DNA from: JBEKYD01 sp049509915
Lineage (GTDB): Bacteria > Acidobacteriota > Terriglobia > Bryobacterales > Bryobacteraceae
Direction: 5' to 3'
DNA: 25,381 bases
Assembly: GCA_049509915.1 (NCBI GenBank)
Contig: JBEKZL010000115.1
Coordinates: forward strand, 1-25,381
In this document: in pieces, positions 8,088 to 16,588 of the stretch
Layout of the letters: every line of letters begins with the position of its first letter
Position numbering within the stretch: position 1 is the first letter of the stretch
Notes under the pieces: generated by a model
Told to the model about the DNA's origin: nothing
Seen by the model: the letters and a program-made list of their open reading frames with translations, nothing else
Databases searched by the model: none
Position numbers and translations under genes: made by a program

Positions 8088-10895
8088 TCAGGCCGAGGCC
8101 AGCAGCCGCACCGGACCGGGGAGGCCCGCCGGATACAACGGCTGATGCGCTGTCCAGGTCTTTGCTACCGCATTGCCGGCCAGGGACTTCATGTAATTTC
8201 CGAGCACGGTGGTGATTTGCACTTCCAGGCGATTCTCTCCGGCGGCAAACGCAGCGCCGGTTGCGTATCGGTGGCAGCCGTACCACTTCAATCCCAGCAT
8301 CCGGCCGTTGAGCGTCACGCTGGAAATCCCGTTCACCGGTCCCAGATCCAGGAACGCCTGCGGCCCGGTACCCGGTACGTGAAAGGTGGTCCGATAGATC
8401 GCCGTGCCGGCGAAGGCGCGCAGGGCTTCATCGTCTTTGAAGTCGATCAGCGCGTCCAGAGTTTGCCGGCTGCGAGTTCCGTCCACGTGGTGCAGTTCAA
8501 GCTGCCAGGGCCCGGCAATCGGTCGCGCACCGGCTTCCGACGGTTGCGGAACCCGCTGCGCCGCTCTCTCCATACCCGGTTCGAACACCAGCAGCAGCGA
8601 GCCGCAGGGCTCAACGCGCACGGTGAGGCGATTCCTGCGGTCGTTGAAAAAGTACGGCGTGCGTTCCCCCGTCTCCGGGTTCCACTCCCACGGAGTCTTG
8701 CCGCCGGTGGAAAACTCGATCTCGGTTTCGATCTCGCGAGCCGGGTCGGAATTGGCGAAGAAAAAGATGTCGCGATCGCCGCGCCGTAGCGCAATCTGGC
8801 TGAGGTTCATATCGGGACGCTTCAGGCGCATGTAGGGCTCGATTCCGAACTGTTGCTGGATGCGCCCGTACCACGCCAGAATATCGTCGCCGGGCGGTTC
8901 CACCACGGCGCACCGCTCGCCATGGTCCCGCAGAATCCGCTCGGAAGCCGCTTGTACTTCAGCATCGTCAGCCTGCCGGTTCTGGAAACGCGGCGAGCGG
9001 GAGGGCGCGTGGCGGATAAAAACGATGCGGCCGCCCCCGCCCGCGAAACGTTCCAGCGCTCGTGCCGTATCCGGTTCCACCGTGCGCGCCTCCATCACGA
9101 TGAGCGCGCCGTAATTACGCTCTCGCACCGCCAGGCGCCCGCCGACGCACTTCGATTCGCCCAGCAGTTTCTCATCGATGTAGTCGCACCCGCTGCCGTT
9201 CTGGTGAATCGCTTCCCAAAGCTGATACTGGTACGGCGGCATATGCAGCACGGGGAATGGCTCGCGCTGCATGCCGTGTGTCATCCACAGATCGGCGAAC
9301 GGGTGCAGGATGGCAACCTCGGCCCGCGGATCGCAGCTTTGGAGCAAACCGGAAAGCCGCGCCTTGTAGTCGGTAAAGCGCCGGACGAAAGGCCACCACG
9401 GGTTGCGCTCATTGAAGAAGGTACCGTAGCGGACCCAGCCCGGGAAAGCCGCTTCGGCGGGACTGTAGTTGAAACCGTGGAAGATGGAGTGGGTCACGCC
9501 GGACAGATTGCTCTGATCGGCGCAGTTTTTCAGGCTGGCAAGAGTGGCGTTGAAGACCATGGATGTGTTGGTGAGTTCTTCGCAACTTACCAGCCGCTTA
9601 CCGGAGAAGCGCGCCGCCGAAGAGACGAACTTGTTGATGCCGGTGGGGGCGCGATGCTCCCGCGTCCCCATCTGCGTGTTCATCCAGGTTTCGCATTCGG
9701 GAATATCCACTTCCATGCTGCTTTCGAGCGGATGATACGCCGGCCCGTAGGCCTGTACCCGCGACTTGACGCCGTGCCGTGCGCACCATTGCCGGTAGGT
9801 GCGGGTGAATCGTTCGGAGAATAGGTCGATCTGCAGCGTGAGGAAGTCGTAGCGGACCCGCTCAATCGCTTCGCGCACCGCCTCGCCCAGTTCTGCCTGG
9901 TCCTGGTTCGCCGTGGGGTTGCCCATCTCGCCCGTTTTGAACAGCACGAAGGGCAGATACGGCAACAGCGAGTAACCTCGGCGCACCTCGAATACCGGAA
10001 GCATATCGGAACACCAGTTCGCGCCCTCCAGTTCCAGACTGTCGCAGAACATCGAGCGGAACGAGCTGCCAAGCGGACCCATGACGGGCTCGATCGCACT
10101 CGACATTCGTTCCAGGTAATGCTCTACGGCCGCGCTGTTGAAGTGGTTGAGCACCGGGCCATCCGCGCCCGGTGCGCCGTTGATCACCGCCTGGAAGCCG
10201 CGCTGCTGCACAAGGGTGTAAAGGATGTGCTCCCCCGCCGGAACGTCAAGCGTAAGAACGCCGCTGGTGAATTGCGCCGTGACGTCCGTTCCGGGAGCGA
10301 ATTCGTCCATCTGCCGCGGCGCCAGCCGCAGATAAAGGATGCTTTTATCGATGGACTTCCACTTGGAATGCAGCGTGAGTTCCGCATCGGCCAGCAGATC
10401 GGCTTCGGGAATTCGCACCGTACCGGGACCAGTGAGGGGGCGCGTGCCCAGTGCCAGAATATGGGTCTGCTCGGCGCGCGTGAGGAACTGCCCGCCGAAT
10501 GGCCATCCGGAGCCGACGATGCTGTCCACGATCATGCCGCGTTCGCGTGCGCCCCGGACGGCTGTCTGCAGCATCCCGATCCAAGGCCCGCTCAACCATT
10601 CGATCTCTGCAATGTTCAGCGGATCGTCGGGATTGGGAAAGCGAATGGGGTTCACTTCGACGCCGCCGATGCCGGCCGCGTGGAGGAGGTCCAACTCGCG
10701 AAGGATCTCCTTCTCCGTCAGCTTGTCGCCATTCCACCACCAGCGAACGAACGGCCGCGCTGTGGCGGGCGGTTGCTGAAACGCGCGAAACAGCTCGTCA
10801 TTCTCGGCGGCGCGGGCGGCCTGCCAGGCCGGTACAGCCGCGACGGCACTCTTCATCAACGTGCGCCGGGTCAGACCCTCGTGCTTGTTTTGCAT
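8088..10895 (-). CDS. Tat-exported GH106-like glycoside hydrolase (alpha-L-rhamnosidase type)
   Basis: A 935-residue secreted glycosidase. After a Tat signal (LTRRTLMKSAVAAVPAWQAA, residues 8-27) the mature N-terminus has FVRWWWNG (49-56), LDLLHAAGIGGVEV (68-81) and GSGWPFGG (128-135), blocks recognisable from the GH106 alpha-L-rhamnosidase family and its uncharacterised relatives. The middle has a catalytic-barrel-like region with SCEELTN. A C-terminal beta-sandwich follows (about residues 800-935), ending in a galactose-binding-like jelly roll with YRTTFHVPG, VTLNGRMLG and NRLEVQI. It would release terminal rhamnose or a related sugar from plant or bacterial glycans; the exact linkage is unknown. 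ATG 10895 has no clear ribosome site. A promoter-like pair lies at 10972-11000, overlapping the end of the sirtuin gene. Confidence 0.8.
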   Translation of the reverse strand: MQNKHEGLTRRTLMKSAVAAVPAWQAARAAENDELFRAFQQPPATARPFVRWWWNGDKLTEKEILRELDLLHAAGIGGVEVNPIRFPNPDDPLNIAEIEWLSGPWIGMLQTAVRGARERGMIVDSIVGSGWPFGGQFLTRAEQTHILALGTRPLTGPGTVRIPEADLLADAELTLHSKWKSIDKSILYLRLAPRQMDEFAPGTDVTAQFTSGVLTLDVPAGEHILYTLVQQRGFQAVINGAPGADGPVLNHFNSAAVEHYLERMSSAIEPVMGPLGSSFRSMFCDSLELEGANWCSDMLPVFEVRRGYSLLPYLPFVLFKTGEMGNPTANQDQAELGEAVREAIERVRYDFLTLQIDLFSERFTRTYRQWCARHGVKSRVQAYGPAYHPLESSMEVDIPECETWMNTQMGTREHRAPTGINKFVSSAARFSGKRLVSCEELTNTSMVFNATLASLKNCADQSNLSGVTHSIFHGFNYSPAEAAFPGWVRYGTFFNERNPWWPFVRRFTDYKARLSGLLQSCDPRAEVAILHPFADLWMTHGMQREPFPVLHMPPYQYQLWEAIHQNGSGCDYIDEKLLGESKCVGGRLAVRERNYGALIVMEARTVEPDTARALERFAGGGGRIVFIRHAPSRSPRFQNRQADDAEVQAASERILRDHGERCAVVEPPGDDILAWYGRIQQQFGIEPYMRLKRPDMNLSQIALRRGDRDIFFFANSDPAREIETEIEFSTGGKTPWEWNPETGERTPYFFNDRRNRLTVRVEPCGSLLLVFEPGMERAAQRVPQPSEAGARPIAGPWQLELHHVDGTRSRQTLDALIDFKDDEALRAFAGTAIYRTTFHVPGTGPQAFLDLGPVNGISSVTLNGRMLGLKWYGCHRYATGAAFAAGENRLEVQITTVLGNYMKSLAGNAVAKTWTAHQPLYPAGLPGPVRLLASA

Positions 10896-10971
10896 ATCGA
10901 ACTGTCAGTGCCCCCGCGAATCGTCGCCAGCGGCCGGCGGCACCCGGATTTCTTGTGCCACCGCACTGCTT

Positions 10972-11000
10972 ATAATAACGCCGGCCCCTGGATCTGTTTA
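10972..11000 (-). promoter_or_regulatory. Candidate promoter for the GH106-like gene
   Basis: On the minus strand TAAACA (10995-11000) and TATTAT (10972-10977) are separated by 17 bases, a good sigma-70-type arrangement with four of six consensus bases in the -35. The -35 overlaps the stop codon of the sirtuin gene, so the glycosidase could be expressed independently, with a leader of about 70 bases. This is a visual match only. Confidence 0.45.
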
Positions 11001-11708
11001 CGCCACCAGGCGAGGCAGAATCTCTCCCGCCGCGCCGCGCAGGGAGCGATCTACCATCTTGGAAAACGAAGTGGCTTCGGGATTGACCTCAATCACCTTT
11101 CGGCCTTGCGACTTCGCCAGCGGGATCAGCCCCGCCGCCGGATACACCACCGCCGCCGTCCCCACTACCAGCAGCACGTCCGCGGTTTCCACCGCGTGCC
11201 CTGCCTCCAGCATCATGCCAGGCGGCAGCGCCTCGCCGAACCAGACCACGCCCGGACGCGCCATGCCGCCACAGGCGCAATACGGTGGGAGCTTCGGCAG
11301 CGGCGCCCGGCGGTCCGGCCAGTCGCTGCCGCACTCGGTGCAGCGCAAGCGCCAGATATCGCCGTGAAGCTTGAGGATCTTGCCGCTGCCGGCCAGCTCG
11401 TGCAGGCCGTCGACATTCTGCGTGATCAGAGTGAAGTTGCGTTTGCGGGTTTCCAGTTTCACCAGCGCCCTGTGGCCGGCGTTGGGCCGGGCCTTGGCAA
11501 TCGCCTCGCGCCGCCAGTTGTACCATTCCCACACCAGCTTGGGATCGTGCGCAAACGCTTCGGGCGTAGCCAGGTCTTCCGGTTTGTACTGGCGCCAAAG
11601 ACCGTTGTCGCCGCGAAAGGTGGGCACACCGCTCTCCGCGGAAATGCCCGCGCCGGTCAAAACGGCCACCGATCCGGCGGCCTCGATCCATTCCCGCGCC
11701 TGCTGCAC
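10998..11708 (-). CDS. cobB: NAD-dependent protein deacylase, class III sirtuin (CobB/SIRT5-like)
   Basis: A sirtuin of 236 residues that removes acyl groups from protein lysines using NAD+. The family motifs are complete: GAGISAESGVPTFRG (19-33), TQNVDGLH (96-103), the catalytic His115 in KLHGD, the zinc cysteines CTEC (123, 126) and CAC (144, 146), then RPGVVWFGE (151-159). Tyr63 and Arg66 in WEWYNWRRE correspond to the Tyr/Arg pair that gives SIRT5 and CobB preference for succinyl and malonyl lysine, so desuccinylase/demalonylase activity is likely. The only sensible start is GTG 11708: an in-frame TAG lies four codons upstream. A GGAGG sits at 11710-11714, only one base from the GTG, which is unusually close. 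Lying among carbohydrate genes, it may tune central metabolism, but a functional link is not shown. Confidence 0.92.
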   Translation of the reverse strand: MQQAREWIEAAGSVAVLTGAGISAESGVPTFRGDNGLWRQYKPEDLATPEAFAHDPKLVWEWYNWRREAIAKARPNAGHRALVKLETRKRNFTLITQNVDGLHELAGSGKILKLHGDIWRLRCTECGSDWPDRRAPLPKLPPYCACGGMARPGVVWFGEALPPGMMLEAGHAVETADVLLVVGTAAVVYPAAGLIPLAKSQGRKVIEVNPEATSFSKMVDRSLRGAAGEILPRLVA

Positions 11709-11722
11709 GCCTCCATTCTAAC

Positions 11723-11765
11723 TTGGGGCCCCCTACCGAGCCGCGACCGCAAGGGAGCGGTGACG
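11723..11765. repeat. Dispersed GC-rich intergenic repeat
   Basis: This element begins TTGGGGCCCCCTACCGAGCC and continues through CGACCGCAAGGGAGCGG. It contains the palindrome GGGGCCCC and complementary ends CCGC (11741-11744) and GCGG (11757-11760) that can form a small hairpin. Its first 21 bases resemble 1278-1297. It occupies the short gap between the PQQ dehydrogenase stop and the sirtuin start. I recall similar short repeats between genes in Solibacter-type genomes, but could not search. Confidence 0.5.
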
Positions 11766-11805
11766 GCGCACTTAGGGCTCGAGATGTTCCGGCCACCGGG
11801 CATAG

Positions 11806-13881
11806 TTACTTGCCTGGCAGGGCAAAGGCCACATAGGCGCCGCCCGTAGGCCCGCCGCGGGGAGCTTTGCCTCCTGTGGCATAGATGACAACATACTGGC
11901 GTCCGCCAAGTTGATAAGTGATCGGCGTGGCATTGCCGGAAAATGGCAATGTCGCTTCCCACAGCAGCGCTCCCGTGGACTTGTCGAAGGCGCGAAACTT
12001 TCGGTCGAAGTTAGTAGCCGCAATGAAGACTAGTCCGCCCGCAGTTACAATCGGTCCGCCATAATTCTCGCTGCCGGTCTCTTTCATGCCTTGAGCCGCC
12101 AGCGCTGGATACTCTCCCAGCGTTACCTTCCAGGCATATTCACCGGTATTCAGATTGATGGCGTTGAGCGTGCCCCAGGGTGGCTCGACGGCCGGGTATC
12201 CATCGGGATCGAGCAGGCGGCGGTAACCGGTAAAGCGGTACCTGGCGGGGGCCTTAGGGCTGTCCGCAGCGGCCAATTCCTTATTCTCACCGCTCAGGAT
12301 ATATTGCGCCACGGCGCTTACGTCGCCGGCGCTCAGATTCGGGAACGATGGCATTCGTCCGGCGCCCAGGCGGATGACGGCCGAGATCTGCTGCGCGTTC
12401 ATTCTGCCGGTCAGGTTTGTCAGTGCGGGGATTTGCGGAGGCGCGCCGGCGCGGTTGTCGCCGTGACAGTTGGCGCAGTTGTTCTGGTATATCCGGCCCG
12501 CCGAGTTACCATCGTGGCCCTCCGCCAGACTGCCGGTCCAAGCCAGATCGTTGGCATTTACGTAGAAGAGGCCGGTTTCCGGGTCGAATGCCTGGCCGCC
12601 CCATTCGGCGCCGCCGTCGAAACCCGGGAAGACCACCGTGTCCTGGCCGACCGCGAGCGGCATGAACTGACCGCCGCTGCGGAGCTTGCGAAATTGATCG
12701 ACCGCCCAGGCATGCGCGGCAGGGGTGCGCTTAGTCAGGATGTCCTCCGTGAGCCGCTGGCGGGCGAATGGCGCGGGCTTGGTGGGCAGCGGTTGGGTAT
12801 CCGCGGCAACCTCGCCGGGGACGTCGCTGGCAGGGTAGCGGCGGTACTCAATGGGGAATAGCGGCTTGCCATTGATCCGGTCGAAAAGGTAGATCCAACC
12901 CTGCTTGGTGGCCTGGGCCACGGCGTCCACCATCTTGCCGTCGTGTTTGACAGTGACGAGGCAGGGTGGAGTAGGAAAGTCGCGATCCCAGAGATCGTGG
13001 CGGACTCCCTGAAAGTGCCAGATCCGCTCGCCCGTGTCGGCTTCCAACGCCAGCAGGGTGTTGGCGAAAAGGTCGTCGCCTATGCGGTCCGCGCCATAGA
13101 AATCGCTGGCCGCGGAGCCAGTGGGGACATAGAGGATGCCGCGCGTCCGGTCCACCGCCATGCCGGCCCAGTTGTTGGCTGCGCCAGTATAGGTCCAGGC
13201 GTCGGTGGGCCAAGTGTCGTAGCCAAACTCGCCGGGGTGGGGAATCGTGCGAAAGCTCCAGCGGAGCTTGCCGGTGCGAACGTCGAAAGCGCGAATATCG
13301 CCCGGGGGGGCGGGCAGAGCCTCAGGGGTCCGGTCGCCGACGATCAGCAGGTCTTTGTAAATAATGCCGGGGCTGGTGAGAACAATCGATTGCTTCGCCG
13401 GATCGCGGCCGAGGCCTTCGCGGAGGTCGATTCGTCCAGCGTTGCCGAAATCCGGGATGGGCTTGCCCGTGTGGGCGTCGAGGGCGTAGATGTAGCTTTG
13501 GACGGCGGCGAAAAGACGAAATGCGCTGCCATCGGTCCAGTAAACCACGGAGCGATTCGGCCCGCGGCCGGCGATGCCGGAATCGAACGTCCACAGCAGT
13601 TTTCCCGTGGCGCCATCGAGCGCAATGGCCTTGTGCCGGGGCGTCAGACCATAGAGAATGCCGCCGATGAGTATGGGCTGAGTCTGCGGATCTCCGGCGC
13701 CGTCGGCGGTGTCGTAAGTCCAGGCCACGGCCAGTTGTTTCACATTGGCGCGGTTGATCTGATTGAGATCGGAGTAGCGCATTCCCGCGGGTCCGCCGCC
13801 GTAAGCGGGCCAATCCTTGTCGGCGCCGGACATTACTGAAATTGCGGCGAGAAGCAGAAGGGTTCGCATGGATCTAGACAT
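11806..13881 (-). CDS. PQQ-dependent dehydrogenase (quinoprotein) with internal cytochrome c domain
   Basis: A 691-residue exported quinoprotein. A short Sec signal (MRTLLLLAAISVMSGA) is followed by an eight-bladed propeller of the glucose/alcohol dehydrogenase type: DWPAYGGGPAGMRYSDL (23-39), LWTFDSG, the active-site-like HDLWDRDFPTPP (295-306), then GGAEWGG (423-429). A cytochrome c domain is inserted before the last propeller part: heme site Cys469-Ala-Asn-Cys-His473, with Met510 in GAGRMPSF as likely sixth ligand. The propeller resumes at PPWGTLNAINLNTGEYAW (568 on). It would oxidise a sugar or alcohol in the periplasm and pass electrons through its own heme to the respiratory chain. The ATG at 13881 or the one at 13869 (residue 5) could be the start; neither has a clear ribosome site. 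It is divergent from the GH2 gene. Confidence 0.9.
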   Translation of the reverse strand: MSRSMRTLLLLAAISVMSGADKDWPAYGGGPAGMRYSDLNQINRANVKQLAVAWTYDTADGAGDPQTQPILIGGILYGLTPRHKAIALDGATGKLLWTFDSGIAGRGPNRSVVYWTDGSAFRLFAAVQSYIYALDAHTGKPIPDFGNAGRIDLREGLGRDPAKQSIVLTSPGIIYKDLLIVGDRTPEALPAPPGDIRAFDVRTGKLRWSFRTIPHPGEFGYDTWPTDAWTYTGAANNWAGMAVDRTRGILYVPTGSAASDFYGADRIGDDLFANTLLALEADTGERIWHFQGVRHDLWDRDFPTPPCLVTVKHDGKMVDAVAQATKQGWIYLFDRINGKPLFPIEYRRYPASDVPGEVAADTQPLPTKPAPFARQRLTEDILTKRTPAAHAWAVDQFRKLRSGGQFMPLAVGQDTVVFPGFDGGAEWGGQAFDPETGLFYVNANDLAWTGSLAEGHDGNSAGRIYQNNCANCHGDNRAGAPPQIPALTNLTGRMNAQQISAVIRLGAGRMPSFPNLSAGDVSAVAQYILSGENKELAAADSPKAPARYRFTGYRRLLDPDGYPAVEPPWGTLNAINLNTGEYAWKVTLGEYPALAAQGMKETGSENYGGPIVTAGGLVFIAATNFDRKFRAFDKSTGALLWEATLPFSGNATPITYQLGGRQYVVIYATGGKAPRGGPTGGAYVAFALPGK

Positions 13882-13903
13882 TCTACTGTATGGACCCGGG
13901 GGT

Positions 13904-13909
13904 TAAAAT
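13904..13909 (+). promoter_or_regulatory. Possible -10 element for the GH2 gene
   Basis: TAAAAT lies about 63 bases before the ATG at 13973, in the 91-base gap between the divergent PQQ dehydrogenase and GH2 genes. The -35 region is poor (TTCTAC at 13881-13886). This is weak evidence. Confidence 0.25.
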
Positions 13910-13972
13910 CCTGGAGCCCGCTGTGACGCGTCGTAGCACACGAATGCCGCGGGGGAATATGATGGAGTGCTT

Positions 13973-16477
13973 ATGCGAACCCAAGGAAAAAGAAGCTGGA
14001 TGCCTGCCGCGTGTCTGGCTGCGATGGCATTGCCGTGGATGGCGCCATGCGCCCACGCCGCCAGCGACGTCAGATTGGCCGCCGGACGCCGGATCAGCTT
14101 CAACGATGGGTGGAGGTTCTTCAAAGGAGAGGCGCCCGGCGCCGAAGCGGCCGCTTTCGACGACTCCCAATGGACCGGGATCGCCCTCCCCCACGATTGG
14201 GCGATCGCCGAGCCGTTCGACCGCAACCTGAATCCCCACACCGGCGCGTTGCCGGCGTTCGGGACGGGCTGGTACCGCAAGTCGTTTACCCTTCCTGACA
14301 GCGCCAATGGCCGCTACTTTTCGGTCGAGTTCGATGGTGCCATGTCCAATGCGCACGTGTGGCTGAATGGCCAGGAGTTGGGCTCGCGCCCATATGGCTA
14401 CGCCAGTTTTGCCTTCGACCTGACACCGTATTTGCACTTCGGAGTTGCGCCCAACCTGCTGGCGGTGCGGCTGACGCCCGAGGACCACTCCTCGCGCTGG
14501 TACGCCGGCGCCGGCATCTATCGCAACGTATGGTTGACGGTGACCGGGCCGGTGCATGTAGCCCATTGGGGAACTTATGTCACTACGCCGCAGGTCGCCG
14601 CCGACCAAAGCTCCGTCTCCGTCAAAACCGAGATTCGCAACCGCCAGTCGCTCGAAGCCCACGTCACTCTGCGCACGCGCGTGCTCGATGCCGCCGGCAA
14701 GGAGGTCGCACGGCACGACGATGACGCCGCCATTCCGCCCGACGGCGCCCGCGCCGTCACCGCCACCTTGACCGTGCCCAAGCCCGAGCGCTGGGACGTC
14801 GCTCATCCGTACCTGTACCGGCTGGTGAGTGAAGTTCGCAATGGCAACCGCGTCGAGGACAGCTACGAAACCCCCTTCGGCATCCGCTCGATTGCTTTCG
14901 ATAAGGACAAGGGATTCCTGCTCAACGGCCGCCATCTGAAACTGCAGGGCGTGTGCCAGCATTCCGACCTCGGAGCCCTGGGCGCCGCCGTCAACCGCCG
15001 CGCCACCGAACGTCAGCTCGAAATTCTGAAAGCCGGCGGCGTCAACGCCATTCGCACCAGCCACAATCCGCCTTCCCCGGAGCTGCTGGAATTCTGCGAC
15101 CGCCTCGGCCTGCTGGTGATGGACGAATCCTTCGACATGTGGCGTGTCCCGAAAGTGCCCAACGGCCTGAGTAAGTTCTTCGACGAGTGGAGCGAGCGCG
15201 AGGTGCGCGATATGGTCCGCCGCGACCGCAATCACCCCAGCGTCATCATGTGGAGCATCGGCAACGAGATTCCCGAGCAAAGCAAGCCCGATGGCTGGAA
15301 GGAAGCCCGCCGCCTGACCGGTTTCTTCCACGAAGAAGATCCCACTCGCCCCACCACCTCCGCGTTCGATAACTGGACCGGCGCCATCAAGAACAAACTA
15401 GCTGACGAAGTGGACGTTCCCGGATTCAACTACAAGCCCATGTACTACGCCCAGATCATGAAGGAGCATCCCGCCTGGACCATCTTCGGCACGGAAACCT
15501 CTTCCTGCGTCAGTTCGCGCGGCGTCTATCATCTGCCCATCGAAAAGTACCAAAAGCACCCGTCGCTCCAGATTTCGAGCTATGACATCATCGCTCCCCC
15601 CTGGGCTTATTGTCCCGACGTGGAATTCGAGGCACAGGACCGTTTGCCCGCCGTATTGGGCGAATTCGTGTGGACGGGCTTCGATTATCTGGGCGAGCCC
15701 ACGCCGTTCTTCGATGGCAGCGCCGCCAACAAGACCGATTGGCCGGCTCGCAGCTCTTACTTCGGCATTGTCGACCTGGCCGGCTTCCCCAAAGACCGCT
15801 ATTATCTGTACCAGAGCCACTGGACCACCCAGCCCATGGTGCACTTGCTGCCGCACTGGAACTGGCAGGGCCGCGAGGGACAGGCGATTCCGGTGATGTG
15901 CTATACCAACGCCGACGAGGTGGAGCTGACGCTGAATGGGAAATCGCTGGGCCGCAAGAAGCGGTTCTCCGAGCCCTGGGTAATGCCGGTGGGTACCAAC
16001 GTCAGCCCCGACAAGCGCATCGCCACTAAGTACCGCCTGGTTTGGGAGGTCCCCTACGAAGCGGGAACGCTGAAGGCGGTAGCCTATCGGGAGAACCGCC
16101 AGGTGGCCGTGGATGAAGTGCGCACAGGCGAGTCTCCTGCCCGCATTCGCCTGGTTCCGGACCGCGCCGTGATTCATGCCGATGGCGACGACCTGTCGTT
16201 CGTCACCGTGCGGCTTGAGGACCAGCGTGGCACCTTGTGCCCCATGGCCGACAACCTGGTGGAGTTCCAGATCAAGGGCCCGGGCCGGATCGAGGCCGTG
16301 GACAATGGCAATCCGGCCACTACCGAACCGTTTCACGCCGACCATCGCAAAGCCTTCAACGGTTTGGCGCTGGTAATCGTACGCTCCGCCCGCGGTAAAC
16401 AGGGCGCGATTCAGTTGACCGCGACCGGCGCGGGGTTGTTCGCCGGTTCGACCGCGATCCGCACGGAACTAGAGTAG
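13973..16477 (+). CDS. Secreted GH2 family glycoside hydrolase (beta-galactosidase type)
   Basis: An 834-residue family 2 glycosidase. The signal peptide ends at AHA-AS (about residue 29). Next come the sugar-binding jelly roll (ISFNDGWRFFKGE, LPHDWAI, GWYRKSF, HVWLNGQELGSRPYGY), an immunoglobulin-like domain, and the TIM barrel (FLLNGRHLKLQGVCQH; NAIRTSHNPPSPELLEFCDRLG). The acid/base is Glu432 in MWSIGNEIPEQ and the nucleophile Glu508 in IFGTETSS. A C-terminal DUF4982-like and Ig-like region follows (about 630-834). It should cleave terminal beta-galactosides or a related beta-glycoside outside the cytoplasm. ATG 13973 is preceded by GGAG at 13964-13967, five bases away; the frame also opens at GTG 13967, overlapping that site, so 13973 is preferred. 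It stands alone on its strand. Confidence 0.92.
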   Translation: MRTQGKRSWMPAACLAAMALPWMAPCAHAASDVRLAAGRRISFNDGWRFFKGEAPGAEAAAFDDSQWTGIALPHDWAIAEPFDRNLNPHTGALPAFGTGWYRKSFTLPDSANGRYFSVEFDGAMSNAHVWLNGQELGSRPYGYASFAFDLTPYLHFGVAPNLLAVRLTPEDHSSRWYAGAGIYRNVWLTVTGPVHVAHWGTYVTTPQVAADQSSVSVKTEIRNRQSLEAHVTLRTRVLDAAGKEVARHDDDAAIPPDGARAVTATLTVPKPERWDVAHPYLYRLVSEVRNGNRVEDSYETPFGIRSIAFDKDKGFLLNGRHLKLQGVCQHSDLGALGAAVNRRATERQLEILKAGGVNAIRTSHNPPSPELLEFCDRLGLLVMDESFDMWRVPKVPNGLSKFFDEWSEREVRDMVRRDRNHPSVIMWSIGNEIPEQSKPDGWKEARRLTGFFHEEDPTRPTTSAFDNWTGAIKNKLADEVDVPGFNYKPMYYAQIMKEHPAWTIFGTETSSCVSSRGVYHLPIEKYQKHPSLQISSYDIIAPPWAYCPDVEFEAQDRLPAVLGEFVWTGFDYLGEPTPFFDGSAANKTDWPARSSYFGIVDLAGFPKDRYYLYQSHWTTQPMVHLLPHWNWQGREGQAIPVMCYTNADEVELTLNGKSLGRKKRFSEPWVMPVGTNVSPDKRIATKYRLVWEVPYEAGTLKAVAYRENRQVAVDEVRTGESPARIRLVPDRAVIHADGDDLSFVTVRLEDQRGTLCPMADNLVEFQIKGPGRIEAVDNGNPATTEPFHADHRKAFNGLALVIVRSARGKQGAIQLTATGAGLFAGSTAIRTELE

Positions 16478-16576
16478 GACAATAGGCGGAGAGGCCTCCG
16501 TACAGAATTTCCAATACGTCTGGTATGGATCCGCTCCCTCCGGCGATCGCCAAGAAACGCGCCGGCGCTTTGGCGG

Positions 16577-16582
16577 GATAAT
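16577..16582 (+). promoter_or_regulatory. -10-like hexamer next to the start codon (possible leaderless gene)
   Basis: GATAAT ends six bases before the ATG at 16589, with no Shine-Dalgarno sequence between. If used, transcription would begin at or next to the start codon. Confidence 0.35.
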
Positions 16583-16588
16583 AGATCC

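Noticed and set aside
10119..11849. Plus-strand open frame of 576 codons
   Set aside because: It is antisense to the GH106-like and sirtuin genes, which have full family motifs.
13883..15331. Minus-strand open frame of 482 codons
   Set aside because: It is antisense to the GH2 gene with its complete catalytic motifs.
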